A stretch of DNA of 64,000 nt from the NCBI GenBank assembly GCA_012839295.1, contig DUNO01000036.1, positions 1 through 64,000 on the forward strand, read 5' to 3'. The translations under genes were made by a program, and so were the position numbers. The notes under the pieces were generated by a model that searched no databases, was not told where the DNA came from, and saw nothing but the letters and a program-made list of their open reading frames with translations. This stretch comes from Clostridiales bacterium (GTDB lineage Bacteria > Bacillota > Clostridia > Lachnospirales > Lachnospiraceae). The first letter of the stretch is position 1. Every line of letters starts with the position of its first letter. Below, one piece after another: positions 1 through 8,167 of the stretch.

Positions 1-168
1 TTCCAAGCAGTGAAAGCCTGATTGTCACGGGGTTGTCCCTATATGGGACTGAACGGGCTAAAAAACCTAATTTCCCGACAGCCCCTTTTATCCGTGAAGC
101 CCTCTGGGCTTGTCTTTATGAAGGTATGTCCAAGAACTGGGATACTACAATTAAATTAAGGCACCCCG

Positions 169-861
169 CTAGATGTTTGACAGCCCTTCCCTGCGGGCTC
201 TTCTGTCTGCCATGACCTTGCTCCAGTCGGGTACGTAAACAATCAGGTACATTACAATATTGAGTGCAACCGCACCAAAAATATCCAGTACGGAATGCTG
301 CTTTAACAGGACTGTTGACATACAGATTAAAACGGTAAGTATCAGGGCCGAGTTCTGGATCCATTTATATTTTTTCAGTTTTTCACTCTTACTGATGGCC
401 AGGTAGGAGGCAATTGAGTTAAATACATGGATGCTCGGGAATACATTGGTAGCTGTATCCACAGAATAAATATAAGATAACAAATGTGTAAAAATATTGG
501 ATCTGCCAAGGGCGCGCAAATCCACCCTGAGATGGTGCCCGTTGGGCCATACGGTATAGATGATGAGGCAAATGGTCATACCGACAAAGATATTCACGCA
601 ATATTTGTAAAAATCATGCTTTGAGGCAAACAAAAAGTATATGATGGTTACGGCGATATAAAGGAACCACAAAAAATAAGGAACGATAAATACCTCACAA
701 AAGGGGATATAGTCATCCAATTTTGTATAAATTGTATTAAAATGCGTGGTTACAGTATGCTCCAGTTTAAAAAACCAGATGAGGTATACAAAAAAGTATA
801 ATAATATGAAACCATGCTTATATTTGATAATAAAATCTTTAAGGGAACCCAAGGGCTTCAT
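169..861 (-). CDS. PAP2-superfamily membrane phosphatase
   Basis: Integral membrane protein of the type 2 phosphatidic acid phosphatase superfamily, which acts on lipid phosphates or transfers phospho-head groups at the membrane. About six hydrophobic segments are visible. The family's motif 2 appears as FPSIH at residues 141-145 and motif 3 as KQHSVLD at 187-193, whose histidine would be the nucleophile. The classical motif 1 (K-x6-R-P) is not visible, which suits the PAP2_3/inositolphosphotransferase-like branch better than undecaprenyl-pyrophosphate phosphatases. The start at 861 is preceded by GGAAAGG at a suitable distance. The gene stands alone at the left edge, so its substrate cannot be inferred from neighbours. 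Confidence 0.8.
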   Translation of the reverse strand: MKPLGSLKDFIIKYKHGFILLYFFVYLIWFFKLEHTVTTHFNTIYTKLDDYIPFCEVFIVPYFLWFLYIAVTIIYFLFASKHDFYKYCVNIFVGMTICLIIYTVWPNGHHLRVDLRALGRSNIFTHLLSYIYSVDTATNVFPSIHVFNSIASYLAISKSEKLKKYKWIQNSALILTVLICMSTVLLKQHSVLDIFGAVALNIVMYLIVYVPDWSKVMADRRARREGLSNI

Positions 862-1244
862 GTCTGCACGACCTTTCCGAAAAACAGTACGTTCTGGTGA
901 CGTTTTTAACTCCGTAAATTATATCATGAAACGAATTTGATAACAACATATTTATTTGTACCGGAAGCTATAGGCTACAGTAAATAGTATGTGGATCGTT
1001 TCATAAAATATAACGCAGTTCTGGGATAAAGTTCTTCAACTTTTTTCAAATATCATAAAATCCGCTGTAAAAGAAACTTGTATTTTCCACTAATTGATAT
1101 ACAATAAAATAGGTTCCAAATAAAATTAAAATTATATCATTATGAAATTAAAATAATTGATATCATACGTAGTTTCCAAACATGGGATTTGAAGAAAAAG
1201 GGGTATTAAATCCTAATACTATTTTAAAAAAGGAGAGCGGGTTC
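862..1244. other. AT-rich intergenic stretch
   Basis: About 380 bases of AT-rich DNA between the start of the PAP2 gene and a pair of tiny ORFs. It must contain the PAP2 promoter. No gene, repeat or convincing RNA structure was seen. Confidence 0.5.
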
Positions 1245-1292
1245 ATGAAAAAAACAGGGTATGTTATTTGGGGCGGGGTGTTTACGTTATGA
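1245..1292 (+). CDS. tiny ORF, 15 codons, coupled to the next
   Basis: A 15-residue ORF (MKKTGYVIWGGVFTL) preceded by a strong AAAAGGAGAG ribosome binding site at about 1228-1238. Its stop codon overlaps the start of the next tiny ORF (ATG at 1289, TGA at 1290). The peptide has the look of the N-terminus of a small membrane protein. Either it is translationally coupled to the next ORF or the two are halves of one 45-residue single-pass protein split by a one-base frameshift. Confidence 0.4.
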   Translation: MKKTGYVIWGGVFTL

Positions 1293-1378
1293 TAATTGTT
1301 TGTATGGCGATCTTTATAGCCTCCATAGTATATTTGTATAAAAGTAGAGATAAATACATAGAAAAAGAAGAAGCTTGA
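1289..1378 (+). CDS. small single-pass membrane protein, 29 aa
   Basis: A 29-residue ORF with a hydrophobic segment (residues about 1-16) followed by a charged tail ending KYIEKEEA. It starts inside the stop codon of the 15-codon ORF upstream and has no ribosome binding site of its own, so translation would depend on coupling or on the two reading frames being one gene. A hairpin (GAAAAGGG-ATAA-CCCTTTTC, about 1415-1434) and a terminator follow, so this is probably a complete small transcription unit. Function unknown. Confidence 0.4.
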   Translation: MIIVCMAIFIASIVYLYKSRDKYIEKEEA

Positions 1379-1441
1379 GAATATCACCGGATGAAGAAGT
1401 ATAATTTTTCTGAAAAGGGATAACCCTTTTCATATATTATT

Positions 1442-1477
1442 AAAAAATTCCCTATTTTATAAAGTGGGGAATTTTTT
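1442..1477 (+). terminator. rho-independent terminator after tiny ORFs
   Basis: AAAAAATTCCC pairs with GGGAATTTTTT around a loop of about 14 bases. Symmetric A and T runs could make it work in both directions. It closes the unit at 1245-1378. Confidence 0.7.
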
Positions 1478-1581
1478 AATTTGTAAGGGTTTAATTTGTA
1501 AGGGTTTAATTTGTAAGGGTTTAGGTTGCAAGGATTTAGTTCGCAAGGTTTGATTTACAAGAATTTAATTTACGGGGTTTT
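1477..1581 (+). repeat. 15-bp tandem array, about 7 units
   Basis: Direct repeats of TAATTTGTAAGGGTT with a 15-base period. The first three copies (1477-1521) are identical and about four further copies decay progressively to the right. The array begins on the T run of the preceding terminator. No coding function; it lies about 280 bases before deoB. Confidence 0.8.
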
Positions 1582-1860
1582 AATTCCGGGAATAAGAGAA
1601 GGATGGACAATGGAAAGAAAAATAATTATAATATCTTTATCAGCAAGGATGAACAATTATGAGTCGGCAGGCTTAATTTAGATTATGGGAAACCGCTTTT
1701 TTAATTTCCCATAAAGGGCGTTGCACTTGCACCGTTCAAAGTGTGCCAGGAGGCGTGCGCGTATCGGAATATACATTTGATTCCGGTAATTCAATAAGGT
1801 AATTTGAATTATTTCTTTTAATAACAGAAAATGTTCCCTGAGAGAATAGGAGGAATAAGA
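1582..1860 (+). promoter_or_regulatory. deoB upstream region
   Basis: Contains a small inverted repeat (ATGGGAAA ... TTTCCCAT, about 1684-1713) and a GC-rich stretch around 1715-1765. It must hold the deoB promoter, but no clear -35/-10 pair was picked out. Confidence 0.3.
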
Positions 1861-3051
1861 ATGAAGCGTGTATTTATTGTAGTATTAGACAGCGTTGGGA
1901 TCGGTGCATTGCCGGATGCAGACCTTTATGGGGATGTGGGCAGCCATACCCTCTATTCAGCCTCAACAAGCGGGTATTTCCATATGCCCAATATGCAGAG
2001 GCTGGGACTGTTCCATATTGACGGAGTGAGGGGAAAGGTTTCCCCGGATACATCTATGCAAACCAGGGATGGCCAGCCCTTTGAAGGGGCAGTTGCCCGA
2101 ATGCTGGAACAATCAAAGGGGAAGGATACTACGACAGGGCACTGGGAGATTGCGGGGATCATATCGGAGCAGCCATTTCCCACCTACCCTGAGGGTTTTC
2201 CTGAAGAGGTGCTGAAGCCCTTTGAGGAAAGGACGGGGAGGAAGGTGCTTTGCAACCGGCCCTATTCCGGTACGGATGTGATCCGGGATTATGGAAAGGA
2301 GCATGTGGAGACAGGGGCTTTAATTGTCTACACATCCGCGGATAGCGTTTTTCAGGTTGCAGCCCACGAGGATATTATTCCGGTCCAGGAATTATACCGT
2401 TACTGTGAGATTGCCCGTGAAATATTGACGGGGAAACATGCGGTGGGACGTGTCATAGCCAGACCCTTTACCGGGGAGTATCCGGATTACAAACGTACCT
2501 CTAACCGGCATGACTTTTCCCTGGAGCCCTCTACGACCCTGATGGACCTGTTAAAGGAAAAGGGCTTTGATGTCCTCGGTGTCGGAAAAATTTATGATAT
2601 CTTTGCAGGAAAGGGTATTACGGATACGGTACGCACCCGTGATAATGCAGAGGGTATCGAGAGGCTGATTGAACGTACGGAACGTGATTTTGAAGGGCTG
2701 TGCTTTGTAAATCTGGTGGATACGGACATGATTTACGGCCACAGAAATGATATCGACGGATATGCGAAGGCATTGACCTATTTTGATGAACAATTGCCGA
2801 GAGTTCTGGCGGGGCTTAGAAAGGAGGATATCCTGATTGTGACGGCGGACCATGGCTGTGATCCGGCAACACCTTCAACGGACCATTCCAGGGAATATGT
2901 CCCCCTTGTGGTTTACGGTGAAGGGATCAGGCCGGGGATTAACCTTGGTACCAGAAGCACCTTTGCGGATATCGCAGCCACAATACTGGATTATTTTAAG
3001 GTAGAAAGCAGGGTAGCAGGCAAGTCCTTCCTACCGGAGATTTTGAAATGA
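1861..3051 (+). CDS. deoB: phosphopentomutase
   Basis: Interconverts ribose-1-phosphate or deoxyribose-1-phosphate with the 5-phosphates, feeding nucleoside sugars into central metabolism. Belongs to the alkaline phosphatase superfamily and uses two manganese ions. The metal sites are recognisable: VVLDSVGIGALPDA at the N-terminus, DTTTGHWE near residue 90 (the threonine that carries phosphate), and TADHGCDPATPSTDHSRE towards the C-terminus. At 396 residues it has the usual length. The start at 1861 is chosen over an in-frame ATG at 1831 because TAGGAGGA sits just upstream of 1861 and the protein then begins MKRVFIVVLDS as family members do. The stop overlaps the next gene by 4 bases (ATGA), implying an operon. 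Confidence 0.95.
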   Translation: MKRVFIVVLDSVGIGALPDADLYGDVGSHTLYSASTSGYFHMPNMQRLGLFHIDGVRGKVSPDTSMQTRDGQPFEGAVARMLEQSKGKDTTTGHWEIAGIISEQPFPTYPEGFPEEVLKPFEERTGRKVLCNRPYSGTDVIRDYGKEHVETGALIVYTSADSVFQVAAHEDIIPVQELYRYCEIAREILTGKHAVGRVIARPFTGEYPDYKRTSNRHDFSLEPSTTLMDLLKEKGFDVLGVGKIYDIFAGKGITDTVRTRDNAEGIERLIERTERDFEGLCFVNLVDTDMIYGHRNDIDGYAKALTYFDEQLPRVLAGLRKEDILIVTADHGCDPATPSTDHSREYVPLVVYGEGIRPGINLGTRSTFADIAATILDYFKVESRVAGKSFLPEILK

Positions 3052-3542
3052 GCCGAATAGAGCATCCAATACCACCATTATATGATAAGGATTCCAAAAT
3101 TCTGGTTTTGGGATCCTTTCCCTCAGTAAAATCCAGGGAAGGCCAGTTCTTTTACCACCATCCCCAAAACCGGTTCTGGAAGGTTATAAGCTCTGTCTAT
3201 GGTGTGCCTTTGCCGGCGGACATAGAGGAGAAACGGAGCATGCTTAAAAGCTGCCGCATTGCTGTCTGGGATGTTATCCAGAGCTGTGAGATCACCGGAT
3301 CCTCCGACAGCAGTATTAAAAATGTTATTGCCAATGATCTGTCGGCTATTTTAAATACCGCTGATATCAGGCAAATATTTTGTAACGGCAATACTTCCCA
3401 TAAGCTTTATATGAAGTATATTTTTCCTGCAACGGGCATAAAAGCGGTTAGGCTGCCCTCTACAAGCCCTGCAAATGCAGGCAGCGGGCTGGAGCAGCTC
3501 ATAGGGGCCTGGTCTGTTATCAGGGAATATACAGAGGGATAA
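3048..3542 (+). CDS. DNA-deoxyinosine glycosylase (UDG superfamily)
   Basis: Base-excision repair enzyme that removes hypoxanthine (deaminated adenine) from DNA. Recognised from the uracil-DNA-glycosylase fold signatures of the deoxyinosine glycosylase family: ILVLGSFPSVKSREGQFFYHHPQNRFWKVI at residues about 18-47 (loop with the catalytic region) and LPSTSPANAG near the C-terminus, equivalent to the DNA-intercalating loop. 164 residues is the usual length. It overlaps deoB by 4 bases, so a gene for deoxynucleoside salvage is coupled to one for repair of deaminated purines. Confidence 0.85.
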   Translation: MSRIEHPIPPLYDKDSKILVLGSFPSVKSREGQFFYHHPQNRFWKVISSVYGVPLPADIEEKRSMLKSCRIAVWDVIQSCEITGSSDSSIKNVIANDLSAILNTADIRQIFCNGNTSHKLYMKYIFPATGIKAVRLPSTSPANAGSGLEQLIGAWSVIREYTEG

Positions 3543-3635
3543 CACAAAGGGATAACAAAAGAATAACAAAGGAATAACACATGGAGCCGGGTTAAATTCT
3601 ATCGGGCATAAGAACGGAAAGGCAAGGATACAGAA

Positions 3636-4085
3636 ATGAGAATAGTGATACAGAGGGTATCGGAGGCAAAGGTAACTGTTGAAGGCAGGGTTACCGGTGA
3701 GATTGGAAAGGGCTTTTTAATTTTGCTGGGAGTCGGAGGGGATGACACGAAGGAAATTGCAGATAAATATATTGATAAAATACTGAAGCTGCGGATATTT
3801 GAAGACGAGAAGGGCAAGACAAACCTTTCCCTTCAGGACGTGGGCGGTGAGGTGCTTGTCGTATCCCAATTCACCCTTTATGCTGATTGCAGAAAAGGAA
3901 ACCGGCCGGCCTTTACCGGTGCCGGAAATCCTGTATTGGCGCAGGAGCTTTATGAATATTTTCTAGATCGGGTCAAGGAGAGCCTGGGCAGTGTACAGGC
4001 AGGAGAATTCGGCGCGGACATGAAGGTAGCCCTGGTGAATGATGGTCCCTTTACAATAGTCCTTGATGAAAAATCTTTAGGATAA
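3636..4085 (+). CDS. dtd: D-aminoacyl-tRNA deacylase
   Basis: Hydrolyses D-amino acids wrongly attached to tRNA, a proofreading step of translation. The protein starts [17 protein letters not shown] as family members do and carries the two signature stretches of the dimer active site: [17 protein letters not shown] (SQxT motif, about residues 77-93) and [14 protein letters not shown] near the C-terminus (the NxGP motif). 149 residues is normal. It lies 93 bases after the glycosylase gene and is probably read from the same promoter. Its stop codon touches a 94-bp repeat element (4084-4177). Confidence 0.95.
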   Translation: MRIVIQRVSEAKVTVEGRVTGEIGKGFLILLGVGGDDTKEIADKYIDKILKLRIFEDEKGKTNLSLQDVGGEVLVVSQFTLYADCRKGNRPAFTGAGNPVLAQELYEYFLDRVKESLGSVQAGEFGADMKVALVNDGPFTIVLDEKSLG

Positions 4086-4177
4086 GTTTGAAAGAAGGTC
4101 ACTTTCAAACTCTTTATTAAGGCCTGTTCACTTTCTGATATAGGTCATCAAAAAGTGAAAGGCACGGGTGTAGGAAT
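4084..4177 (+). repeat. 94-bp two-hairpin repeat, copy 1
   Basis: First copy of an element also found at 6405-6498, with a partial copy at 47401-47438. It holds hairpin 1 (GTTTGAAAG/CTTTCAAAC, 4086-4110) and hairpin 2 (GCCT-TTCACTTT paired with AAAGTGAA-AGGC, about 4122-4163). It ends with an ATG at 4175 in the position where rqcP starts in copy 2. Here that ATG opens only a 6-codon ORF. Confidence 0.75.
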
Positions 4178-4307
4178 GCAAAGAAAGTCAAATTAAATAA
4201 TTCTTTGAAATATATGTATAAACTTCCCCATATTACAAACAATATTAACAAATAATATTAAATAATTATTTGCATAACTAAACTACGTAAATGGAGGAAG
4301 ATCATGT

Positions 4308-4856
4308 ATGAAAGCAACTGGTATTGTAAGAAGAATAGATGACCTGGGACGTGTTGTAGTACCAAAAGAGATTCGACGCACCTTAAGGATTCGCGAAGGA
4401 GATCCCTTGGAGATTTTTACAGACCGGGAAGGTGAAATTATATTAAAGAAATACTCACCTATCGGTGAACTGGGACAATTTGCGAAGCAGTATGCAGATT
4501 CTTTGGCACAGACAACAGGACACATTGTAGCAATCGCAGACAAGGATCAATTTATAGCTGTAGCGGGACCGACAAAAAAGGATATCATATCAAAAAGCAT
4601 CAGCCATGATCTGGAGGAAGTGATCAATGAGCGGGAAACCGTCGTTGCTGCAAAAGAAGATAAGAATTTTGTAAGGATCATGAATGAGGATGATTCAGAA
4701 TTTACATTCCAGGTCGTAACCCCGATTATCAGTGAGGGTGATGCCATTGGTGCCGTTATACTCTTAACCAAGGATGCAAAGACCAAATTTGGTGATGTGG
4801 AAGTAAAGCTCGCCAGTACGGCTGCTGCGTTCTTAGGCAGACAGATGGAACAATAG
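4308..4856 (+). CDS. spoVT: stage V sporulation protein T, AbrB-type regulator
   Basis: Transcriptional regulator that adjusts forespore gene expression late in sporulation. The N-terminal 50 residues are an AbrB/MazE swapped-hairpin DNA-binding domain (MKATGIVRRIDDLGRVVVPKEIRR...), followed by a GAF-like C-terminal domain to residue 182; length is typical. The start follows GGAGG with a spacing of about 10. CATAACTA at 4273-4280 resembles the -10 of forespore sigma-F/sigma-G promoters, but its -35 match is weak, so that is only a suggestion. A terminator follows directly. Confidence 0.93.
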   Translation: MKATGIVRRIDDLGRVVVPKEIRRTLRIREGDPLEIFTDREGEIILKKYSPIGELGQFAKQYADSLAQTTGHIVAIADKDQFIAVAGPTKKDIISKSISHDLEEVINERETVVAAKEDKNFVRIMNEDDSEFTFQVVTPIISEGDAIGAVILLTKDAKTKFGDVEVKLASTAAAFLGRQMEQ

Positions 4857-4865
4857 AAAAAAGCA

Positions 4866-4916
4866 TACCCTGAACTGTGTTTTTGCAAGATTAAAATACA
4901 TCAGGGTACTTTTTTG
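4866..4916 (+). terminator. terminator after spoVT
   Basis: TACCCTGA (4866-4873) pairs with TCAGGGTA (4901-4908), followed by a run of T. Confidence 0.75.
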
Positions 4917-5032
4917 TATTTTCCCCTATTTTAAGTTGTATGTGGGCAAAAGATCCGATATAATACATGGCATAGGCTTGTAAAGTGGATAAATCTGGTA
5001 TGCAGAAAAGGCTGAGGATAAAGAGCATTATT

Positions 5033-5203
5033 GAGAAACGGAGGAAAAACTCCAAAACAGGAGGGAATTCTCCCGGGAAGGAGGATGAATCTTCCAGAAC
5101 AGGAGGACAATTCCCCTAAAACAGGAGGACAAATCCCCCTAGAAAAGGAGGACAAATCCTCCTAGAAAAGGAGGACAAATCCTCCTAGAAAAGGAGGATT
5201 AGG
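5033..5203 (+). repeat. tandem Shine-Dalgarno hairpin array before mazG
   Basis: Seven tandem units of 21-23 bases plus a final half unit. Units start at about 5033, 5054, 5075, 5096, 5118, 5141 and 5164; the half unit is 5187-5203. Most contain a Shine-Dalgarno core (GGAGGA or GGAGGG) followed by a complementary CCTCCT-like arm, so each can fold into a short hairpin hiding the GGAGG. Units near the gene are identical and those further 5' are increasingly diverged. The last unit lacks its complementary arm, leaving GGAGG at 5193-5197 free 6 bases before the mazG ATG. Confidence 0.85.
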
Positions 5204-5980
5204 ATGGCAGGTTATACTTTTGAGGAATTTATGGATATTATACGGAAGCTCCGCAGTAAGGAGGGCTGTCCCTGGGATAGGGAGCAGACCCATGGGAGCC
5301 TGAAAAACTGTTTAATTGAAGAATGCTATGAAACGATTGAGGCGATTAACAATGAGGACAGTGAGAATCTGTGTGAAGAGCTGGGAGATGTTCTCCTGCA
5401 GGTAGCCCTTCATAGCGTCATAGCAGAGGAAGCCGGCGAGTTTACCATAGAAGAGGTGGTTTCTGCGGAGGCTGAGAAAATGATCCGGAGGCATCCCCAT
5501 GTCTTTGGTGACGCGGTGGTGGAGGATTCCGAGGGTGTAATCCAAAGCTGGGAGGAGATCAAACAGGAGGAGAAAAACACCTCCAGTGCAATCGACGACC
5601 TGCTCCGTGTGCCGAAAGCCCTACCGGCCAATATCAGGGCAGAGAAAATCCAGAAAAAAGCCGCCAAGGCAGGGCTGGATTTTGAGGGTGTCCCCCAGGT
5701 GTTTGACATGGTTAAGGAGGAGCTGGAAAAGCTCTCAGAGGCTGTTAAAATGGGGGATAAAGGCCAAATGGACGAGAAATTTGGTGATGTTATGTTCTTA
5801 ATCGTTAATTTGTCTCGAGTTTTACAATTAAATGCAGAAAATTCCTTGACAAATGCCACTAATAAGTTTATAAATAGATTTGTAGATGTCTTTGCTCTAG
5901 CGGAGAGTAGGGGCCAGAATCTATGTGAACTCCCCCCTACATCGCTGGAAGAATTGTGGCGGGAAGTAAAATATCGTTAG
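5204..5980 (+). CDS. mazG: nucleoside triphosphate pyrophosphohydrolase
   Basis: Hydrolyses NTPs and dNTPs to monophosphates and pyrophosphate, cleaning damaged or surplus nucleotides from the pool. The alpha-helical MazG fold appears twice. The N-terminal copy has the metal-binding acidic motif (EECYETIEA ... CEELGDVLLQ, residues about 45-72) and the start LRSKEGCPWDREQTH typical of the family; the second copy has EELEKLSEA ... EKFGDVMFL. 258 residues is normal. It is the first gene of the mazG-hup-rqcP-yabP-yabQ-divIC block. The start is set by the free GGAGG of the repeat array upstream. Confidence 0.95.
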   Translation: MAGYTFEEFMDIIRKLRSKEGCPWDREQTHGSLKNCLIEECYETIEAINNEDSENLCEELGDVLLQVALHSVIAEEAGEFTIEEVVSAEAEKMIRRHPHVFGDAVVEDSEGVIQSWEEIKQEEKNTSSAIDDLLRVPKALPANIRAEKIQKKAAKAGLDFEGVPQVFDMVKEELEKLSEAVKMGDKGQMDEKFGDVMFLIVNLSRVLQLNAENSLTNATNKFINRFVDVFALAESRGQNLCELPPTSLEELWREVKYR

Positions 5981-6018
5981 ATGAAAAAATTTTTAATACC
6001 TTAGAGGAGGAGCAATCC

Positions 6019-6294
6019 ATGAACAAAGCAGAATTAGTAGCAGCTATTGCAGAGAAAACAGAATTTTCAAAGAAGGATTCAGAGAAGGCATTAAAGGCTT
6101 TCATTGATGTAGTTACAGAGGAATTAACAAAAGGTGAGAAGGTTCAGTTAGTTGGATTCGGTACTTTCGAAGTATCTGAAAGACCTGCTAGAACAGGAAG
6201 AAATCCTTTAACAAAGGAAACCATCACAATCGCTGCTTCTAAAGCACCTAAGTTTAAAGCTGGCAAGGCTTTAAAGGACGTTATCAACGCATAG
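6019..6294 (+). CDS. hup: HU-family DNA-binding protein
   Basis: Histone-like protein that bends and compacts DNA, acting as a dimer. The sequence MNKAELVAAIAEKTEFSKKD... with GFGTFEVSERPARTGRNP is the standard HU core including the beta-arm that enters the minor groove. 91 residues is the usual length. The ATG at 6019 is chosen over an in-frame upstream start at 5956 because GAGGAGG lies just before it and the family begins here. It follows mazG by 38 bases and is closed by its own terminator. Confidence 0.97.
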   Translation: MNKAELVAAIAEKTEFSKKDSEKALKAFIDVVTEELTKGEKVQLVGFGTFEVSERPARTGRNPLTKETITIAASKAPKFKAGKALKDVINA

Positions 6295-6308
6295 TAGATT
6301 GAAGACGA

Positions 6309-6367
6309 AGGGCTGTTTTTAATTCCGTAACGCACTAAGGGTTGAGGAATTAAATACAGCCCTTTTT
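6309..6367 (+). terminator. terminator after hup
   Basis: AGGGCTGT pairs with ACAGCCCT, extended by an inner TAATTCC/GGAATTA stem, and is followed by TTTTT. Confidence 0.8.
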
Positions 6368-6404
6368 ATACGTGGGGTTGTAGGTTTTCAGGCATGTGGA
6401 GGTA

Positions 6405-6498
6405 AAGTTTGAAAGAAAGTCACTTTCGAACTATTTATTAAGGCCTATTCACTTTTTAAACAGGTCATCAAAAATTGAAAGGCATGGGTATAACAATG
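6405..6498 (+). repeat. 94-bp two-hairpin repeat, copy 2, at rqcP start
   Basis: Same length and layout as copy 1 at 4084-4177. Hairpin 1 is GTTTGAAAG (6407-6415) with CTTTCGAAC (6423-6431), where the base change relative to copy 1 keeps a U-G pair on the + strand. Hairpin 2 is GCCT...AGGC at about 6443-6483. The last three bases are the rqcP start codon. Confidence 0.75.
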
Positions 6499-6735
6499 AG
6501 ATTAGACAAGTTTTTAAAGGTATCACGGTTAATCAAGCGCCGAACTGTGGCAAATGAGGCCTGTGACGCAGGAAGAGTAACCATAAATGAAAAACCGGCC
6601 AAAGCGTCTGCCAATGTAAAGGTTGGGGATGTGATTGAAATTGGCTTTGGTGCAAAGAGCGTTAAGGTGGAGGTCCTGGATGTACAGGAAACCACCAAAA
6701 AGGATGATGCAAAAGAGCTTTACAAATATCTATAG
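6496..6735 (+). CDS. rqcP: S4-domain RNA-binding protein (RqcP/YabO)
   Basis: Small S4 RNA-binding protein. In Bacillus this protein (YabO, renamed RqcP) helps elongate alanine tails on stalled nascent chains with RqcH on free 50S subunits. MRLDKFLKVSRLIKRRTVANEACDAGRVTINEKPAKAS is the S4 fold. 79 residues from the ATG at 6496; in-frame starts at 6475 (TTG) and 6484 (ATG) exist but lie inside the repeat element. Family members begin MRLDKFL, which supports 6496. Followed after 157 bases by yabP, as in Bacillus. Confidence 0.88.
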   Translation: MRLDKFLKVSRLIKRRTVANEACDAGRVTINEKPAKASANVKVGDVIEIGFGAKSVKVEVLDVQETTKKDDAKELYKYL

Positions 6736-6892
6736 GGCAGGGAAGGGAACGCTGGCGGTTCCCGGGAAGCCTTATACAGCTTGTAATAAATGTACGTCAT
6801 GAAGTGGCAGGTCTCCTCATATACTTAAAAAGATAAAGAATCACCGTTAATGGCGGGAGCTATCTTTGGTAAGGATATGAGGAGGTTTTTTT

Positions 6893-7180
6893 ATGGAAGA
6901 GAGACAACCAATTTTAAAAGGGCATAAGCTTAATATTAATGCAAGGAAAACAGCAGCGATTACCGGAGTTAACGATGTGCTGTCCTTTGATGCAGGGGAA
7001 GTGCTGCTCCAGACGGAGCAGGGGATCTTGATGATCCGTGGAAGCGAGCTCCATGTTAACCGTCTGACCTTGGAAAAGGGCGAGGTGGACATTGACGGAA
7101 AGATTGACAGCCTAACCTACTCCGATTCCTCCAGCTTGGGAAAATCCTCTGAGAATTTGTTTGGCAGGCTTTTTAAATAG
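6893..7180 (+). CDS. yabP: sporulation protein YabP
   Basis: Small conserved sporulation protein of the spore-coat/cortex-related YabP family. MEERQPILKGHKLNINARKTAAITGVNDVLSFDAGEVLLQTEQGILMIRGSELHVNRLTLEKGEVDIDGKIDSLTY is the family core, and 95 residues is normal. AGGAGG stands just before the ATG. In Bacillus it is transcribed by the mother-cell factor sigma-E together with yabQ, and the same adjacency holds here. Confidence 0.92.
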   Translation: MEERQPILKGHKLNINARKTAAITGVNDVLSFDAGEVLLQTEQGILMIRGSELHVNRLTLEKGEVDIDGKIDSLTYSDSSSLGKSSENLFGRLFK

Positions 7181-7259
7181 GAGTCAAAGTGACTTTCTTT
7201 AAAATTTACTTTTCAAATATTGTATCTGCAGTCCTAAGTTTGCAGATACTGGAAAGGCC

Positions 7260-7778
7260 ATGGTCACTTGTATGAATGAAGAAATCATGCTGCAATTACG
7301 GTTTTTTGCAATATCTATTTTATGGGGCGCAATTGTGCTGCTTACCTATGATGGCTTTCGCATCCTGCGAAGGTTAAAAAGGCATGGGAATATTATGGTC
7401 GCAATTGAGGATATACTATTCTGGATTGCAGCCGGCCTCTTTATCTTCGCCATGATCTATCAGGTAAATGATGGGATCATCCGCGGCTTTTGCGTCATGG
7501 GGATGGCGATTGGGATGGTATTGTACCACTTTACCCTCAGTGAGCTCCTTGTAAAATGGATCACGAAGCTAATCCAGCTGCTGCTAAAGCCCATCGGGAT
7601 AGCAATAGGTGCAATCAGAAAGGTGGCCGGCTTTGTCCTGGGCAAGATTAAGAAAGCTGTAAAGTTCATAATTATACAATTGAAAAAAAAGAAAAAATCA
7701 ATTAAAATAACTAAAGGGGAAGACAACAAGGAAAGGGCAGGGAAGGGCAGCAAGGAAAGAACAAAAAAGAAGAAATGA
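7260..7778 (+). CDS. yabQ: sporulation membrane protein YabQ
   Basis: Membrane protein needed for spore cortex formation in Bacillus. About four hydrophobic segments occupy residues 1-110, followed by a strongly basic lysine-rich tail (residues about 135-172). The tail is rich in short A runs. The start is uncertain: ATG at 7260 has GGAAAGG only 3 bases upstream, and ATG at 7272 would be 15 bases away. The start region lies inside a long imperfect hairpin (inner stem GTATCTGCA/TGCAGATAC, about 7220-7249). Confidence 0.88.
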   Translation: MVTCMNEEIMLQLRFFAISILWGAIVLLTYDGFRILRRLKRHGNIMVAIEDILFWIAAGLFIFAMIYQVNDGIIRGFCVMGMAIGMVLYHFTLSELLVKWITKLIQLLLKPIGIAIGAIRKVAGFVLGKIKKAVKFIIIQLKKKKKSIKITKGEDNKERAGKGSKERTKKKK

Positions 7779-7811
7779 TTTTCGCGGTTTTGTGGAGGAA
7801 TGGAGATTATT

Positions 7812-8108
7812 ATGAGGAGAAAAAGACGTAAAAATGGTACAGGCTTTGGGATTATCGCATTGGTAGTATGCATTTTTGCTGCTATTGTTTCATATAGCAG
7901 GATTGGACTCCAGGAAAGGTATGACCAGGCTGAGATTAAAATGAAAAGACTCCAAGGACAAATCGATGAACAAAAGGAACGTGCCCTCGATATCAGCAAC
8001 CTAGAGGCATATGTGCAGACCAAGGCCTATATTGAAAAAGTGGCAAGAGAAAAGCTGGGGCTGGTATACCCGGATGAAATCATCTTCACTCCGGAAGAGG
8101 AGCAGTAA
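7812..8108 (+). CDS. divIC: septum formation initiator DivIC
   Basis: Bitopic division protein that works with FtsL and DivIB at the septum. A basic cytoplasmic start (MRRKRRKNG), one membrane segment (about residues 11-29) and a coiled-coil extracellular part (about 30-62) ending AREKLGLVYPDEIIF match DivIC/FtsB. An in-frame ATG at 7800 lies only 3 bases after GGAGG; the ATG at 7812 is preceded by GGAG at 6 bases and gives the usual N-terminus, so it is preferred. Position after yabQ is conserved in spore-formers. Confidence 0.9.
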   Translation: MRRKRRKNGTGFGIIALVVCIFAAIVSYSRIGLQERYDQAEIKMKRLQGQIDEQKERALDISNLEAYVQTKAYIEKVAREKLGLVYPDEIIFTPEEEQ

Positions 8109-8167
8109 TAGAGAGCAGAAGCCGGAAATCTTGTTATAAATCCCGTTAATTTTCCTGTTGTAATTTT

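Noticed and set aside
33-215. Open frame at the left edge, possibly the end of an upstream gene
   Set aside because: It overlaps the 3' end of the PAP2 gene on the other strand, its peptide shows no family pattern and it has no convincing start.
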